DNA from: Actinomycetota bacterium
GTDB lineage: Bacteria; Actinomycetota; Acidimicrobiia; Acidimicrobiales; RAAP-2
DNA length: 64,000 bases
Assembly: GCA_021324355.1 (NCBI GenBank)
Contig: JAJPJD010000018.1
Coordinates: forward strand, 93,369 to 157,368
Direction: 5' to 3'
Position numbers and translations under genes: made by a program. Position 1 is the first letter of the stretch. Each line of letters opens with the position of its first letter. Positions 1 through 14,821 of the stretch are shown in pieces. The notes under the pieces are model-generated. The model was not told the DNA's origin. It worked only from the letters and a program-made list of their open reading frames with translations, and did no database searches.

Positions 1-333
1 CTGGCGGTCACCGGGGCCCTCGAGGGCGCCGGGCGCGGCCGGGACTGCGCGCTGGTCACCGACGGGCGGTTCTCGGGCGGGACCCACGGCTTCTGCATCG
101 GCCACGTCGCCCCCGAGGCGGTCGACGGTGGCCCGATCGCGCTGGTGGCCGACGGTGACCGGATCGTGCTCGACGTGCGCGACCACCGGATCGACCTCGT
201 GGTCGACCCAGCGGAGCTCGAGCGCCGGCGGGGCGAGCTCAAGGCGTTCGAGCCCCGCTACCGTTCGGGCGCGCTGGCCAAGTACGCCCGGCTGGTGACC
301 GGCGCCGACCGGGGCGCGATCACCGAGCCGTGA
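1..333 (+). CDS. ilvD: Dihydroxy-acid dehydratase, C-terminal part (cut by window edge)
   Basis: Only the last 110 codons are present; the reading frame is open from base 1 to the TGA at 331-333. The translation contains the IlvD/Edd C-terminal signature [20 protein letters not shown], which includes the conserved serine region near the active site. IlvD dehydrates dihydroxy-isovalerate and dihydroxy-methylvalerate, the third common step of Val/Ile synthesis, and uses an Fe-S cluster in this family. It lies just upstream of the ilvBNC attenuator on the same strand. A separate promoter (345-373) follows, so ilvBNC need not depend on ilvD transcription. Confidence 0.93.
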   Translation: MAVTGALEGAGRGRDCALVTDGRFSGGTHGFCIGHVAPEAVDGGPIALVADGDRIVLDVRDHRIDLVVDPAELERRRGELKAFEPRYRSGALAKYARLVTGADRGAITEP

Positions 334-344
334 GCGCCCGGTGG

Positions 345-373
345 TTGTCCGCCCTGGCGAGGCGTGCCACAAT
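345..373 (+). promoter_or_regulatory. Promoter of the ilvB leader/attenuator
   Basis: A -35 box TTGTCC (345-350) and a -10 box CACAAT (368-373) are separated by exactly 17 bp. The leader peptide ATG at 383 starts 9 nt after the -10, so the transcript should begin at or within a few bases of that ATG. The same geometry recurs before the leuA and leuB leaders. Confidence 0.6.
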
Positions 374-382
374 GGGGCCACC

Positions 383-433
383 ATGAGCACGAGGGGCACC
401 GCCGCCGGCACGATCCTGGTACTGGTTACCTAG
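383..433 (+). CDS. ilvB leader peptide (attenuator peptide, 16 aa)
   Basis: A short ORF reads [16 protein letters not shown]-stop. Its C-terminal run Ile-Leu-Val-Leu-Val is made of the three amino acids whose synthesis the downstream operon supports, the hallmark of a branched-chain attenuator leader. The stop codon TAG (431-433) overlaps the first hairpin. It is too short for the ORF track. Ribosome stalling on these codons is expected to control termination at 462-490. The function is inferred from position and codon content. Confidence 0.8.
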   Translation: MSTRGTAAGTILVLVT

Positions 434-490
434 CGCGCGGCCACATCTCCGCCGCGCGCCCACGACCTCCCGTTCCGGGAGGTCGTTTTC
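433..490 (+). terminator. ilvB attenuator: pause-type hairpin plus intrinsic terminator
   Basis: The first hairpin pairs GCGCGCGG (433-440) with CCGCGCGC (452-459). The second pairs ACGACCTCCCG (462-472) with CGGGAGGTCGT (476-486) around a 3-nt loop, followed by TTTTC. The second is a strong Rho-independent terminator, placed 86 bp before ilvB and directly after the leader peptide. The alternative antiterminator pairing was not resolved by eye. Confidence 0.8.
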
Positions 491-575
491 GTGTCTGGCC
501 TCTTGCCCAGACCCGCTCGCCACCGACCAACCAGGCCCGCCGACAGCGTGGCCGACCGACACAAAAGGACAGACC

Positions 576-2368
576 ATGAAACTCACCGGAGCCCAGGCCC
601 TCATCAAGAGCCTCGAGACCCAGGGGGTCGACGTGATGTTCGGCCTGCCCGGTGGGGCGATCCTGCCGGTCTACGACCCGATCCTCGGGTCCTCGATCCG
701 CCACATCCTGGTCCGCCACGAGCAGGGGGCCGGGCACATGGCCGAGGGGTACGCGATGGTGACCGGACGGGCCGGGGTGGCCATGGTCACCTCCGGCCCG
801 GGGGCCACCAACGTGGTGACCCCGCTGTCGAATGCCTACATGGACTCCACGCCCCTGGTGGTGATCTCGGGCCAGGTGGCGACCTCGGCCATCGGCTCCG
901 ACGCGTTCCAAGAGTGCGACATCACCGGGGTCACCATGGGCATCACCAAGCACAACTGGCTGGTGACCCGGGCCGAGGACATCCCTCGGACGGTGGCTGC
1001 GGCCTTCCACGTGGCCACCACCGGCCGCCCCGGGCCGGTGCTCATCGACCTCCCCAAGGACGTCTCCAATGCCGAGATGGAGTGGTACTGGCCGGCCACG
1101 GAAGCCGACCTCGACCTCCCCGGCTACCACCCCCGCCTGGACGGCGACCCGGCTGCGATCGCCCGGGCAGCCCAGCTGATCCTGGCAGCCGAGCGCCCCG
1201 TGCTCTACGTGGGCGGCGGGGTGCTCAAGGCCGGGGCCACCGACGCCCTGCTCGAGCTGGCCGAGCGGACCGGGTTTCCGGTGGTCACGACGCTCATGGC
1301 CCGGGGGGCCTTCCCCGACTCCCACCCGCTGTGCCTCGGGATGCCAGGGATGCACGGCAACTACACCGCGGTGACCGCGATGCAGCGGGCCGACCTGCTG
1401 GTGGCGCTGGGCGCCCGCTTCGACGACCGGGTGACCGGCAAGGTGAGCGCGTTCGCCCCGGCGGCAAAGGTGATCCACGTGGACGTGGACCCGGCCGAGA
1501 TCGGCAAGGTGCGGGCCCCCGAGGTCGGCATCGTCGGGGACTGCCGGCGGGTCATCGAGGCGCTCCTCGAGGCGCTGGAGGCGGCCGGCCTCGGCCACGA
1601 CGACGCCGCGGTCCGCACCGAGCGCGGGGCCAGGGGCCGGCCGGGCACCCAGGCTGCCTCCCGGCCGGCCCGGGACGGGTGGTGGGCCCAGCTCCGGGCG
1701 TGGCAGGCGGCCTATCCGCTCCACTACGAGGAGGAGGCTGGCGGGCCGCTCAAGCCCCAGCGGGTGGTCGAGACCCTGCGGGCGCTCTCCTCGCCCGACA
1801 CGGTGGTGGTGGCCGGGGTCGGCCAGCACCAGATGTGGGCGTCGCAGTACTGGCGGTTCGAGCAGCCTCGCACCTGGGTGAACTCGGGCGGCGCGGGAAC
1901 GATGGGCTTTGCGGTCCCGGCGGCCATCGGGGCCAAGGTCGGCCGGCCCGATCGGACGGTGTGGGCGATCGACGGTGACGGCTGCTTCCAGATGACCGCC
2001 CAGGAGCTGGCCACCGCGTCGGCCGAGCGGATCCCGGTCAAGGTGGCCATCTTGAACAACGCCTACCTGGGCATGGTCCGGCAGTGGCAGGAGATGTTCT
2101 ACGCCGAGCGCTACTCGGAGGTGTACCTCTCCCCCGACCTCCCCGACTATGTGAAGTGGGCCGAGGCGATGGGGTGCGTGGGCATCCGGGCCGAGACCCC
2201 AGAGGAGGTGGCGCCGGCGATCGAGAAGGCCAACGCGATCGACGACCGCCCGGTGGTGGTCGACTTCCGGACCGACGCGTTCGAGAAGGTGTTCCCGATG
2301 GTTCCGGCCGGCGGGTCCAACGACGACATCGTGGTCCACCCCTCCCAAGCCCAGGGACGGGTCGTCCA

Positions 2369-2372
<4 letters not shown>
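576..2372 (+). CDS. ilvB: Acetolactate synthase, large (catalytic) subunit
   Basis: The 598-aa ThDP enzyme is full length for IlvB/AHAS. It condenses two pyruvates to acetolactate, or pyruvate plus 2-oxobutyrate to acetohydroxybutyrate. Visible features are the N-terminal PYR domain with the catalytic Glu in [15 protein letters not shown], the central Rossmann-like domain, and the C-terminal ThDP/Mg motif GDGCFQM...[12 protein letters not shown]. It starts at ATG 576 after AAAAGGAC. It overlaps ilvN by 4 bp (GTGA), suggesting translational coupling with its regulatory subunit. It is the first structural gene after the attenuator. Confidence 0.97.
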
Positions 2373-3959
<1,587 letters not shown>

Positions 3960-3992
3960 GCCCGCCGAGTCGGGGCCCTCGCCTGCCCGGCG

Positions 3993-6372
<2,380 letters not shown>

Positions 6373-6395
6373 GGGGGGTCGAAGGAGGAGGACCC

Positions 6396-7961
6396 GTGGC
6401 CCGGGTACTGGTCACCGAGACGATCGCCAACAGTGGGCTGGACCGGCTACGCGCTGCCGGCCACCAGGTGGACGTGGCCGAGGGCCTGGACCACTCGGCC
6501 CTGCTGGAACGGGTGGCCGGCGCCCATGCCCTCATCATCCGCTCGGCGACCAAGGTCACCGCCGAGGTGATCGAGGCCGGCACCGAGCTGGTGGTGATCG
6601 GCCGGGCCGGCGTGGGGATCGACAACGTCGACGTCGCCGCGGCCACCGAACGCGGCGTGATGGTGGTCAACGCGCCCGAGTCCAACATCCTGTCGGCTGC
6701 CGAGCAGACCATGGCCCTCCTGCTGGCCCAAGCTCGCAACATCCCCCAGGCCCATGCCGCGCTGATCGCTGGCCGCTGGGAGCGGTCTCGCCGGGAGGGG
6801 GTCGAGCTGCACGGCAAGACCTTGGGCATCGTCGGTCTGGGCCGGGTTGGGACCCTGGTCGCCCAGCGGGCGCTGGCCTTCGGCATGCGACTGCTCGCGT
6901 ATGACCCCTACGTCTCGGCCGAGCGGGCCCGCCACCTCGGGGTGGAGCTTCGGAGCCTGGACGAGCTGGCGGCCGAAGCCGACTTTTTGACCGTGCACCT
7001 GCCGAAGAACGCCGAGACCGTGGGCTTGATTGGGGCTGAGCTCCTGTCCCGGTGCAAGCCGGGGATCCGCATCGTGAACACCGCGCGCGGCGGGATCGTC
7101 GACGAGGCGGCACTGGCCGAGGCCATTGCGTCTGGCCGGGTCGCCGGGGCAGCCCTGGACGTCTTCGCCGAGGAGCCGACCACCGAGTCACCCCTGTTCT
7201 CGCTGGAGTCGGTGGTGGTCACCCCGCACCTGGGGGCGTCCACCGCCGAGGCCCAGGACAAGGCCGGCGTGACCATCGCCGAGCAGGTGCTCCTCGCGCT
7301 GGCCGGCGAGTTCGTCCCCCTGGCGGTGAACGTTGCGGCGAGCGGGATCTCCGAGCCGGTGAAGCCGTTCATGGGGCTGGTCGAGCAGCTGGGCCGGTTC
7401 TTCGGCTGCCTGCACGACCGGCTCCCCGACCGCCTCGAGGTTCACGTCGAGGGAGCCATCGGGGCCGAGCGCCACGACATCTTGACCCTGTGCGCCCTGA
7501 AGGGCCTGTTCGCCACCAGCACCGAGGAGCCGGTGTCCTACGTGAACGCGCCCCAGATGGCGCAGCGGCGGGGGCTGCGGGTGCAGGAGACCTCCACCGC
7601 GACACCGGGCGAGTACGTCAACCGGGTGACCCTGCGCTCGGCCGAGCACTCGGTCGCGGGCACGGTCACCGCCGGGGGCCCGAGGATCGTGTCGGTCGAC
7701 GACCTCCCGGTCGAGGTGACCCCGTCCCCCCACATGCTCGTCGTCCGCAACGACGACCGGCCGGGGATGATCGGGGTGGTGGGGACGGTGCTGGGGGACG
7801 CCTCGGTGTCGATCCGCTCCATGGCGCTGGCACCCCGCACCGAGGAGACCACCGCTCTCATGGTCCTGTCGGTGGACGCAGACCCACCCGACGAGGTCCT
7901 GACCGAGCTGGCGTCGCGCTCGGGGATCCTGGGCGTCAACCGGGTCACCCTCGAGCCCTAG
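6396..7961 (+). CDS. serA: D-3-phosphoglycerate dehydrogenase
   Basis: GTG 6396 follows a strong GGAGGAGGA site, giving 521 aa, the long type with both regulatory domains. The 1253-aa ORF-track entry is an artificial upstream extension. Order of domains: substrate-binding domain with GRAGVGIDNVD, NAD-binding domain GIVGLGRVG, catalytic Arg in NTARGGIVDEAAL, Glu in AEEPTTESPLF, and His in VVTPHLGAST. After about residue 310 comes the ASB domain, and the last 75 residues are an ACT domain (MLVVRNDDRPGMIGVVG). It commits 3-phosphoglycerate to serine; the ACT domain usually mediates serine inhibition. Its 3' end overlaps the convergent sipW-like gene by 17 bp. Confidence 0.96.
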   Translation: MARVLVTETIANSGLDRLRAAGHQVDVAEGLDHSALLERVAGAHALIIRSATKVTAEVIEAGTELVVIGRAGVGIDNVDVAAATERGVMVVNAPESNILSAAEQTMALLLAQARNIPQAHAALIAGRWERSRREGVELHGKTLGIVGLGRVGTLVAQRALAFGMRLLAYDPYVSAERARHLGVELRSLDELAAEADFLTVHLPKNAETVGLIGAELLSRCKPGIRIVNTARGGIVDEAALAEAIASGRVAGAALDVFAEEPTTESPLFSLESVVVTPHLGASTAEAQDKAGVTIAEQVLLALAGEFVPLAVNVAASGISEPVKPFMGLVEQLGRFFGCLHDRLPDRLEVHVEGAIGAERHDILTLCALKGLFATSTEEPVSYVNAPQMAQRRGLRVQETSTATPGEYVNRVTLRSAEHSVAGTVTAGGPRIVSVDDLPVEVTPSPHMLVVRNDDRPGMIGVVGTVLGDASVSIRSMALAPRTEETTALMVLSVDADPPDEVLTELASRSGILGVNRVTLEP

Positions 7962-8961
7962 GGGCCGATCCGGTTCGCCGGCGCCATCCCGGCTTGGCGC
8001 TCGGTGCCGACAGGCCGCGGCCGGCCGCCCTCGACCGCTGCTCGGCCCGAGGGCTCGGGCACCGCCGCCACGTCCCGTCCTGGCAGGCGACTCCGCTCAT
8101 GAGCGGCCGATCGGCAGCCGGCACGGGCGGACCATCGGACGCCACCGTCGGACGCCATGGGTCCCTGGTGGCCCCGAAGAGGAGCGCTACCGCAGCCAGG
8201 GCGCAGCCGCCCACGCCGGCTGCGACGGCCGGAGCGGTCGGGCCCCCCGAGAGCCAGGCCCTGGGCGCATGGGTGGTCAACTCGATGAGGTGCCCAGGAG
8301 CCACCGTCGCCGGTCTTGCCGAACCGAGGCGGAGCCGGGCCGCCAGCAGGCCGGTGTTCAGGACCCGGAGCGCGGCGCCACGGGGGAGCAGCCGCACCGC
8401 CACCACCTCGGCCTGCACGAACGGGTCCAGGACCGCGACCGGCACGGCCACCAAGACGACGACGAAGAGGCGGTCGGCGTGGGGTCGGAGCCTGCGTTGG
8501 AGGGCCGACCGGGCCAGCAGATACAAGGCCAGGGCGGCCGCCATCGCCGGCAGGCACCGCCAGAGCCAGCCCAGGCCGGCGATCGTGGCCACCACCCGGC
8601 CCAGCACCCGCTGGCGGGGCACGGTCCAGGGATCGGCCCGGCCCAGCACCTCCCCCGCGGTGCGGAGCCGCCCATCGGCCAGGACGGCCACCACTCGGTG
8701 GGTGTAGACCGCGGCGATCCCCGGCGGCCGGAAGCTCACCACCATCCCCGGCCGCGCCGGAGTGGTCAGGGGGCGCTCGAGGACCAGGGACCCGACGCAG
8801 CGCGCCGGGCACATGGACGGGGTGGCCACGACGAAGGCCGACCCGCCAGCCAGCCGCCAGGCCACCGCCGCCGCCACCGCCAGGGCCAGCGCGGTCGCCG
8901 CCAGCCCGAGCGCGATCGGCCGGCCGACCGGCCGCTCGGCGGCAGGCAGACGGGCGGGCAC
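7945..8961 (-). CDS. SipW-like signal peptidase I (S26 family)
   Basis: The protein has 338 aa. After an N-terminal membrane helix (IALGLAATALALAVAAAVAW) comes the S26 box ATPSMCPARCVGSLVLE, where PSM carries the nucleophilic Ser. The second box has the form VYTHRVVAVLADGRLRTAGEVLGRADPWTVP, with His where bacterial type I enzymes have Lys, as in SipW/ER-type enzymes. Two further hydrophobic segments follow at about 135-150 and 170-185. It would cleave secreted proteins with SipW-type signals. The nearby secreted protein at 10544-11242 has such a signal, so it is a plausible substrate. The low-complexity Arg/Pro-rich C-terminus overlapping serA may not all be functional. Confidence 0.75.
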   Translation of the reverse strand: MPARLPAAERPVGRPIALGLAATALALAVAAAVAWRLAGGSAFVVATPSMCPARCVGSLVLERPLTTPARPGMVVSFRPPGIAAVYTHRVVAVLADGRLRTAGEVLGRADPWTVPRQRVLGRVVATIAGLGWLWRCLPAMAAALALYLLARSALQRRLRPHADRLFVVVLVAVPVAVLDPFVQAEVVAVRLLPRGAALRVLNTGLLAARLRLGSARPATVAPGHLIELTTHAPRAWLSGGPTAPAVAAGVGGCALAAVALLFGATRDPWRPTVASDGPPVPAADRPLMSGVACQDGTWRRCPSPRAEQRSRAAGRGLSAPSAKPGWRRRTGSAPRARG

Positions 8962-9008
8962 CGGCCGAACGGTCGCCGGAGCGGCCGGGAGCGTGCCACC
9001 ATCGGCCC

Positions 9009-9635
9009 ATGGCCTGGCCGCCCGGCTTCTTCGACCGGCTCGACCCCGCGCCCGACCGCCACTTCTACGCCCAGCCGAGGCTGGTCACCCACATCGACGA
9101 CCATGCCATCGCCGCAGTCGGCGCCCTCTACGACGAGCTCGGGGTGCGCGGTGAGGTTCTCGACCTCATGGCCTCGTGGACCTCGCACTTCGCCCATCGG
9201 GTGGCCCGGCTCACCGTCCTCGGGATGAACGCGCTGGAATTGGACGCCAACCTGGCCGCTGCCGAGCGGGTGGTTCACGACCTCAACGCCGACCCGGTGC
9301 TGCCGTTCGCCGACGACCGCTTCGACGCCGCGGTGTGCTGCGTCTCGGTCGACTATCTCACCGCACCGGTCGAGGTGTTCCGCGAGGTGGGTCGGGTGGT
9401 GCGGCCAGGGGGCCCGTTCGTGTGCACGTTCTCCAACCGGATGTTCCCGACCAAGGCCATCGCCGGGTGGCTGGTCGCGACCGACGAGGAGCGGGGGGCC
9501 ATCGTCCGGCGGTACTTCGAGGTCGCCGGTGGTTGGAGCGAGCCGTCCTTCCGTCGCTGCACGCCGCGTCAGCATCGCGGCGACCCGCTGTTCGCGGTGT
9601 GGGCCTACAACGCCAAGGTGAGCGCCCCTGCCTGA
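9009..9635 (+). CDS. Class I SAM-dependent methyltransferase-like protein
   Basis: The protein has 208 aa from ATG 9009. The second half of a methyltransferase fold is clear: DLNADPVLPFADDRFDAAVCCVSVDYLTAPVEVFREVGRVVRPGG. The first motif (EVLDLMASWTSHF) lacks the usual glycine-rich loop, as in the small family that includes cyanobacterial and actinobacterial type-11 proteins of this length. The substrate is unknown. CACCAT lies 6 nt before the ATG, consistent with a leaderless start, and supports this start over the ORF-track extension. It is divergent from the sipW-like gene (47 bp). Confidence 0.75.
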   Translation: MAWPPGFFDRLDPAPDRHFYAQPRLVTHIDDHAIAAVGALYDELGVRGEVLDLMASWTSHFAHRVARLTVLGMNALELDANLAAAERVVHDLNADPVLPFADDRFDAAVCCVSVDYLTAPVEVFREVGRVVRPGGPFVCTFSNRMFPTKAIAGWLVATDEERGAIVRRYFEVAGGWSEPSFRRCTPRQHRGDPLFAVWAYNAKVSAPA

Positions 9636-9647
9636 ACCCCTGGCCGG

Positions 9648-10517
9648 TCAGCGCCACCACTGGGCCACGTGGCGTTCGATCCGCTGGCGAGCACGCCAGA
9701 GCGCCGACGGTCGGAAGGTGGCGTAGAACCAGGCGACCCGGGCGGCGAGGATCGCCATGCACACCGCCGCCACCGGGTCCGGGCAGACCCTGGCGACCAG
9801 CCGGGCGGCGCTTGCCGCGGCGTCGGCAGTCCACTGGTTCGGGGCGAGCTCGGACCAAAAGGCCAGGGTGCACAGGTCGAAGCGCCAGTCGCCGCTGTGG
9901 GCACCCTCCCAGTCGAACACCCCAGTCACCGTCTGGTCGTGGGCCAGCACGTTGCGGTGGTGGAAGTCGCCGTGCGCGACGTCGCCCTGGCGGACCCCGA
10001 CCGGTCCGAGCGCGTCCAGCACCTCGACCAGCTCCGCCCCCAGCCGCCGGGTGGGCTTCCGTCCTTCGAGCCAGCGGGCCTGCTCCCGAGCCAGGCCGAG
10101 CTCGGTCGCCAGCCATGGCTCGGGACGCCCGTGCTCGGCGTGGCGCTCGGCCAGACCAGCCAGCTGGCCGAGGTGGGCCTCGGTCAGGGCGGCCGGGATC
10201 ACGCCGGGGAGGCGCTGCTGGAGGGACCAGGTGAGGCCGTCGTGCGTCCCGGTGCCCACGTAGCGGGGGCAGGGGTAGCCGGCGTCGCGAAGCACGTTGG
10301 CAAGCCGCGCCCCCTCGGCCCAGCGAGACCCGGCACCGAGGTCGGCGGTCGCCTTGAGCACCAGTTGCTCGCCGGCCGGGCTGCTCACGAAGGTCGCACC
10401 GAACTCACCACCGTCGGCCGGACCGAGCGGCACCAGGCCGAGGGTCGCCGCCAGTGCGTCGAGCGCGGGGCGGCCCGGCACCGAGCCGGGCCGGTTGGTG
10501 CCACCGCCGGTCCCCAT
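9648..10517 (-). CDS. Aminoglycoside phosphotransferase (APH)-family kinase-like protein
   Basis: The protein has 289 aa. It carries the Brenner motif HGDFHHRNVL with the catalytic Asp, and the metal-binding segment VFDWEGAHSGDWRFDLC. An N-terminal ATP-binding lobe includes LVLKATADLGAGSRWAEGARLANVL. The APH/choline kinase superfamily covers antibiotic kinases and many small-molecule kinases, so resistance should not be inferred. It lies 26 bp downstream of the SipW-type secreted protein on the same strand. The start ATG 10517 is chosen because similarity begins just after it; the ORF-track extension runs into the neighbour. Confidence 0.8.
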   Translation of the reverse strand: MGTGGGTNRPGSVPGRPALDALAATLGLVPLGPADGGEFGATFVSSPAGEQLVLKATADLGAGSRWAEGARLANVLRDAGYPCPRYVGTGTHDGLTWSLQQRLPGVIPAALTEAHLGQLAGLAERHAEHGRPEPWLATELGLAREQARWLEGRKPTRRLGAELVEVLDALGPVGVRQGDVAHGDFHHRNVLAHDQTVTGVFDWEGAHSGDWRFDLCTLAFWSELAPNQWTADAAASAARLVARVCPDPVAAVCMAILAARVAWFYATFRPSALWRARQRIERHVAQWWR

Positions 10518-10543
10518 CGGCCGATTCTGGCACCGCGGCCTCG

Positions 10544-11242
10544 TCAGGCCTGGTTCCAGGTCATGGTCATGCTGGCGGTGAGCCCCTGGTCGGCGTTGGT
10601 GGCCGAAGGGTCGAGCATGACCGTGAAGGTGTAGGCCTGCGAGGCCCCGGCGGCCAGCAGGGGCAGCGGCGGGGTCGACTGCTGGTTGAAGGTGGCCCCG
10701 GCCACCGCGGCCAGGTTTCCGACGTTGGTGGGCACCCCGGGGCAGGCCGCCGAGGGGTTCGGGGGGTAGATGCACTTGCCGCTGATCCCGATCGACAGAT
10801 CCACCTTGGCGCAGAAGCCGCTGGTGTCGGTGCCGACGTAGCCGTTGTCGTCGCTGGCCGGGGCCACCGTGCACCCCCCCATGACCAGGCTGTCTAGGCT
10901 GGCGGCCGCCGACCCCACGTTGGTGAGCGTGACGGTGGTGGTGAGGGGGGTGCCTCCCGGCACCTGGTCCAGCGTGCCCACCAGCTTGTCGATGGCGCAG
11001 GTCGCGCTGTTGGTCGCGCTGACCGAGCCGCCAGCGCCCGACCCGGTCGAGTAGCAGCTCAGGGTGCCGTCGCTCTCCTTGAGCTGCATGGTCCCCGAGG
11101 AGAAGCTGTTGGCGTTGCCCACGATCTGGGCGCTGAAACCGGCCACCGAGACGGCGGTGGTGGTGGCCAGGGCGGCCACCGCCAGCACGGCGGCAGCCAG
11201 GGGGAACCACCGGCGGGAGGCGAGCAGCGGCTTGCAGGACAT
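10544..11242 (-). CDS. Secreted protein with SipW-type signal peptide (TasA/camelysin-like)
   Basis: The protein has 232 aa. A signal peptide (SRRWFPLAAAVLAVAALATTTAVSVAG) is followed by FSAQIVGNANSFSSGTMQL, the pattern typical of SipW-dependent TasA/CalY-class proteins, which have small residues after the hydrophobic core and then a beta-strand with SGT. The rest is Thr/Ser/Gly-rich beta-sandwich-like sequence with six Cys (CYSTGS, CAIDK, GGCTVAP, FCAKVD, KCIYPP, ACPGV) and ends TASMTMTWNQA. Relatives in Bacillus form biofilm fibres, but that role here is inference. The likely maturation enzyme lies about 1.6 kb away (7945-8961). Confidence 0.7.
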   Translation of the reverse strand: MSCKPLLASRRWFPLAAAVLAVAALATTTAVSVAGFSAQIVGNANSFSSGTMQLKESDGTLSCYSTGSGAGGSVSATNSATCAIDKLVGTLDQVPGGTPLTTTVTLTNVGSAAASLDSLVMGGCTVAPASDDNGYVGTDTSGFCAKVDLSIGISGKCIYPPNPSAACPGVPTNVGNLAAVAGATFNQQSTPPLPLLAAGASQAYTFTVMLDPSATNADQGLTASMTMTWNQA

Positions 11243-11338
11243 GTCCACGCTCCAAGATGACGGCACCGGGTGCCGGACGGGTTGGCAGTGGCGGGAACGG
11301 TCCGAGGACGCCGGCCGACCGCGCCCCATGACGGTGCC

Positions 11339-11367
11339 TTGACCAGGGGCGCCGACGATGCCATCAT
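11339..11367 (+). promoter_or_regulatory. Promoter of the leuA leader/attenuator
   Basis: The -35 TTGACC (11339-11344) and -10 CATCAT (11362-11367) are 17 bp apart. The leader ATG at 11377 lies 9 nt after the -10, the same geometry as at ilvB. Confidence 0.55.
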
Positions 11368-11369
11368 GA

Positions 11370-13262
<1,893 letters not shown>

Positions 13263-13839
13263 CAGCGATCGGCGACAGGGGCCTCCGGGTCCACCTCACC
13301 GATGGCGTGGTTGCAGCTGTTGGCGTGACCGCGCCGGCAACAAGCCCAGACGATCCTGGCCGGACCAGCCCCTGACACGCGCCCCGTCCAACGATCTCAC
13401 GTTCGGCGCTCAAATCTCGGGCCGTCGACGGCGCAGCCGGGCGACGGGACACTCGTCGCGAGGCCTGGTCGTCCTCGAGGGCCGCGCTTTCGGCGACCCC
13501 GGCACCCGGTCCAGCTGCGGGACCCAGATGGTCCTTCCGCATCACACCGAGCCCGCTCCCTCGCCACCCGACGGTGGCAGCGTTGGTCCAAGGGAGCGGT
13601 GGCAGCCCACGCCGAACGACGCCACTGGGCGGGACGCGGCCGCCCAGCGAGGGACGGGTCACAGCCCTGTCGTGAGGGCGGAGCCGGGGAGCGATCTCCC
13701 GCGGCGCTGGTCGGGTGCGTCGTGCCCTGCCCTCGGGGGTGATTCGGTGGCAAGGTCCGCCCTGGGCTGAGGCCCTTCGCCTCGGGCCGCCTCGGCGTCC
13801 GAGCAGAGAGAGAACCGCAGAGAGCACCAAGGAGGAGCC
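13263..13839. other. 577-bp gap without a recognisable gene
   Basis: Several ORFs of 60-290 codons cross this gap in different frames, but all are Arg/Pro/Ser-rich and none resembles a protein family. I saw no convincing hairpin with a T-run, tRNA or repeat. The 3' end holds the ribosome binding site of the next gene (AAGGAGGAG). Confidence 0.5.
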
Positions 13840-14190
13840 ATGGCCACCGAGGGTATCGAGGGCCTGTACATCGAGACGCGTGACTACCAGGCGACCGCCG
13901 CCTTCTGGGCCGCACTGGGGTTCGCCAGGAGCTTCGAGACCGACCACGGCTCGGGCCAGTGGAGCCACCCGGCCGGTGGACCCTACGTGTTCATCAACGA
14001 GCGTCCGGACGGCCGGCTCGAGACCCATCCCATCCTGCGTGCCCCCGATCCCTCGGTCGCCGACCCCGGAGGTGGCCTCGAGGTCATCCAGCCGTTCGCG
14101 CCCCAGCACTGGGGCGTGCTCGAGGCCCAGGTGCGCGACCCGGATGGACGCACCGTCCGCCTCCAGGCTCCCCTGGGCGAAGCGGGCTGA
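13840..14190 (+). CDS. VOC-superfamily (glyoxalase/bleomycin-resistance fold) protein
   Basis: The protein has 116 aa, a single vicinal-oxygen-chelate module pair. It shows the typical opening IEGLYIETRDYQATAAFWAALGF and the closing ...LEAQVRDPDGRTVRLQAPLG. One metal-binding Glu is plausible in LEAQVRDPDG, but the substrate cannot be told. The start has an AAGGAGGAG site 6-7 nt upstream. It stands alone, converging on leuD. Confidence 0.8.
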   Translation: MATEGIEGLYIETRDYQATAAFWAALGFARSFETDHGSGQWSHPAGGPYVFINERPDGRLETHPILRAPDPSVADPGGGLEVIQPFAPQHWGVLEAQVRDPDGRTVRLQAPLGEAG

Positions 14191-14224
14191 GCGGCACCGT
14201 GCCGAGGTGCCTCGGCCCTGCCGG

Positions 14225-14821
14225 TCAGGCCGAGACCGAGGGGAGCCAGTCCGGTCGGTTGGCCTCGTAGCGGGCGATCAGTTCTTCGAAGCGCAGGGTC
14301 AGGCCGATGTCGTCCCAGCCGTTGAGGAGCCGGGCCCGGGTGAACTCGTCGAGCGGGAAGGTGCCCGACAGGCCGGCCGCCGGGGCCTCGATGGTCCCTC
14401 GCTCGATGTCGATCGTCACCTCGAGCCCGGGGTCGGCTGCCACCGCGTCCAGGAGGGCCCGGCCCAGCTCCTCGTCCACTCGCACCGGCACGAGGCCCTG
14501 CTTGGTGCAGTTGGTGGCGAAGATGTCGCCGAAGCGGGGCGAGACCACCGCCTCGAAGCCGTAGTCCATGAGCGCCCACACCGCGTGCTCGCGCGACGAC
14601 CCGGTGCCGAAGTTGGGACCGGCCACCAAGATGGTGGCTCCGGCGTGCTCGTCCCGGTTGAGGACGAAGTCGCGGTCGTCCCGCCACTCGGCGAAGAGCC
14701 CGGCCCCGAAGCCGGTCCGCTCGACCCGCTTGAGCCAGTCCGACGGGATGATCTGGTCGGTGTCGACGTCGGAGCGGTCGAGGGGGACCGCGGTTCCGCT
14801 CACCACCCGCACTGGCTTCAT
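14225..14821 (-). CDS. leuD: 3-Isopropylmalate dehydratase, small subunit
   Basis: The 198-aa swivel-domain subunit carries [28 protein letters not shown] and the substrate-specificity loop region [17 protein letters not shown]. With LeuC it isomerises 2- to 3-isopropylmalate; in organisms with CimA it often also handles citramalate. It overlaps leuC by 4 bp (ATGA), so translation is probably coupled. The ORF-track start at 15181 lies inside leuC and is not used. Confidence 0.95.
   Translation of the reverse strand: MKPVRVVSGTAVPLDRSDVDTDQIIPSDWLKRVERTGFGAGLFAEWRDDRDFVLNRDEHAGATILVAGPNFGTGSSREHAVWALMDYGFEAVVSPRFGDIFATNCTKQGLVPVRVDEELGRALLDAVAADPGLEVTIDIERGTIEAPAAGLSGTFPLDEFTRARLLNGWDDIGLTLRFEELIARYEANRPDWLPSVSA

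Noticed and set aside
426-2348. 640-aa minus-strand ORF opposite ilvB
   Set aside because: His/Gly/Arg-rich shadow of ilvB produced by high GC; no family resemblance, and ilvB is certain.
2084-2368. N-terminal extension of ilvN from the ORF track
   Set aside because: Lies inside ilvB in another frame; the ACT domain starts after GTG 2369.
9648-10517. Antibiotic resistance gene (aminoglycoside phosphotransferase)
   Set aside because: Only the broad APH-fold motifs are present; most chromosomal members are not resistance enzymes, so no resistance call is made.
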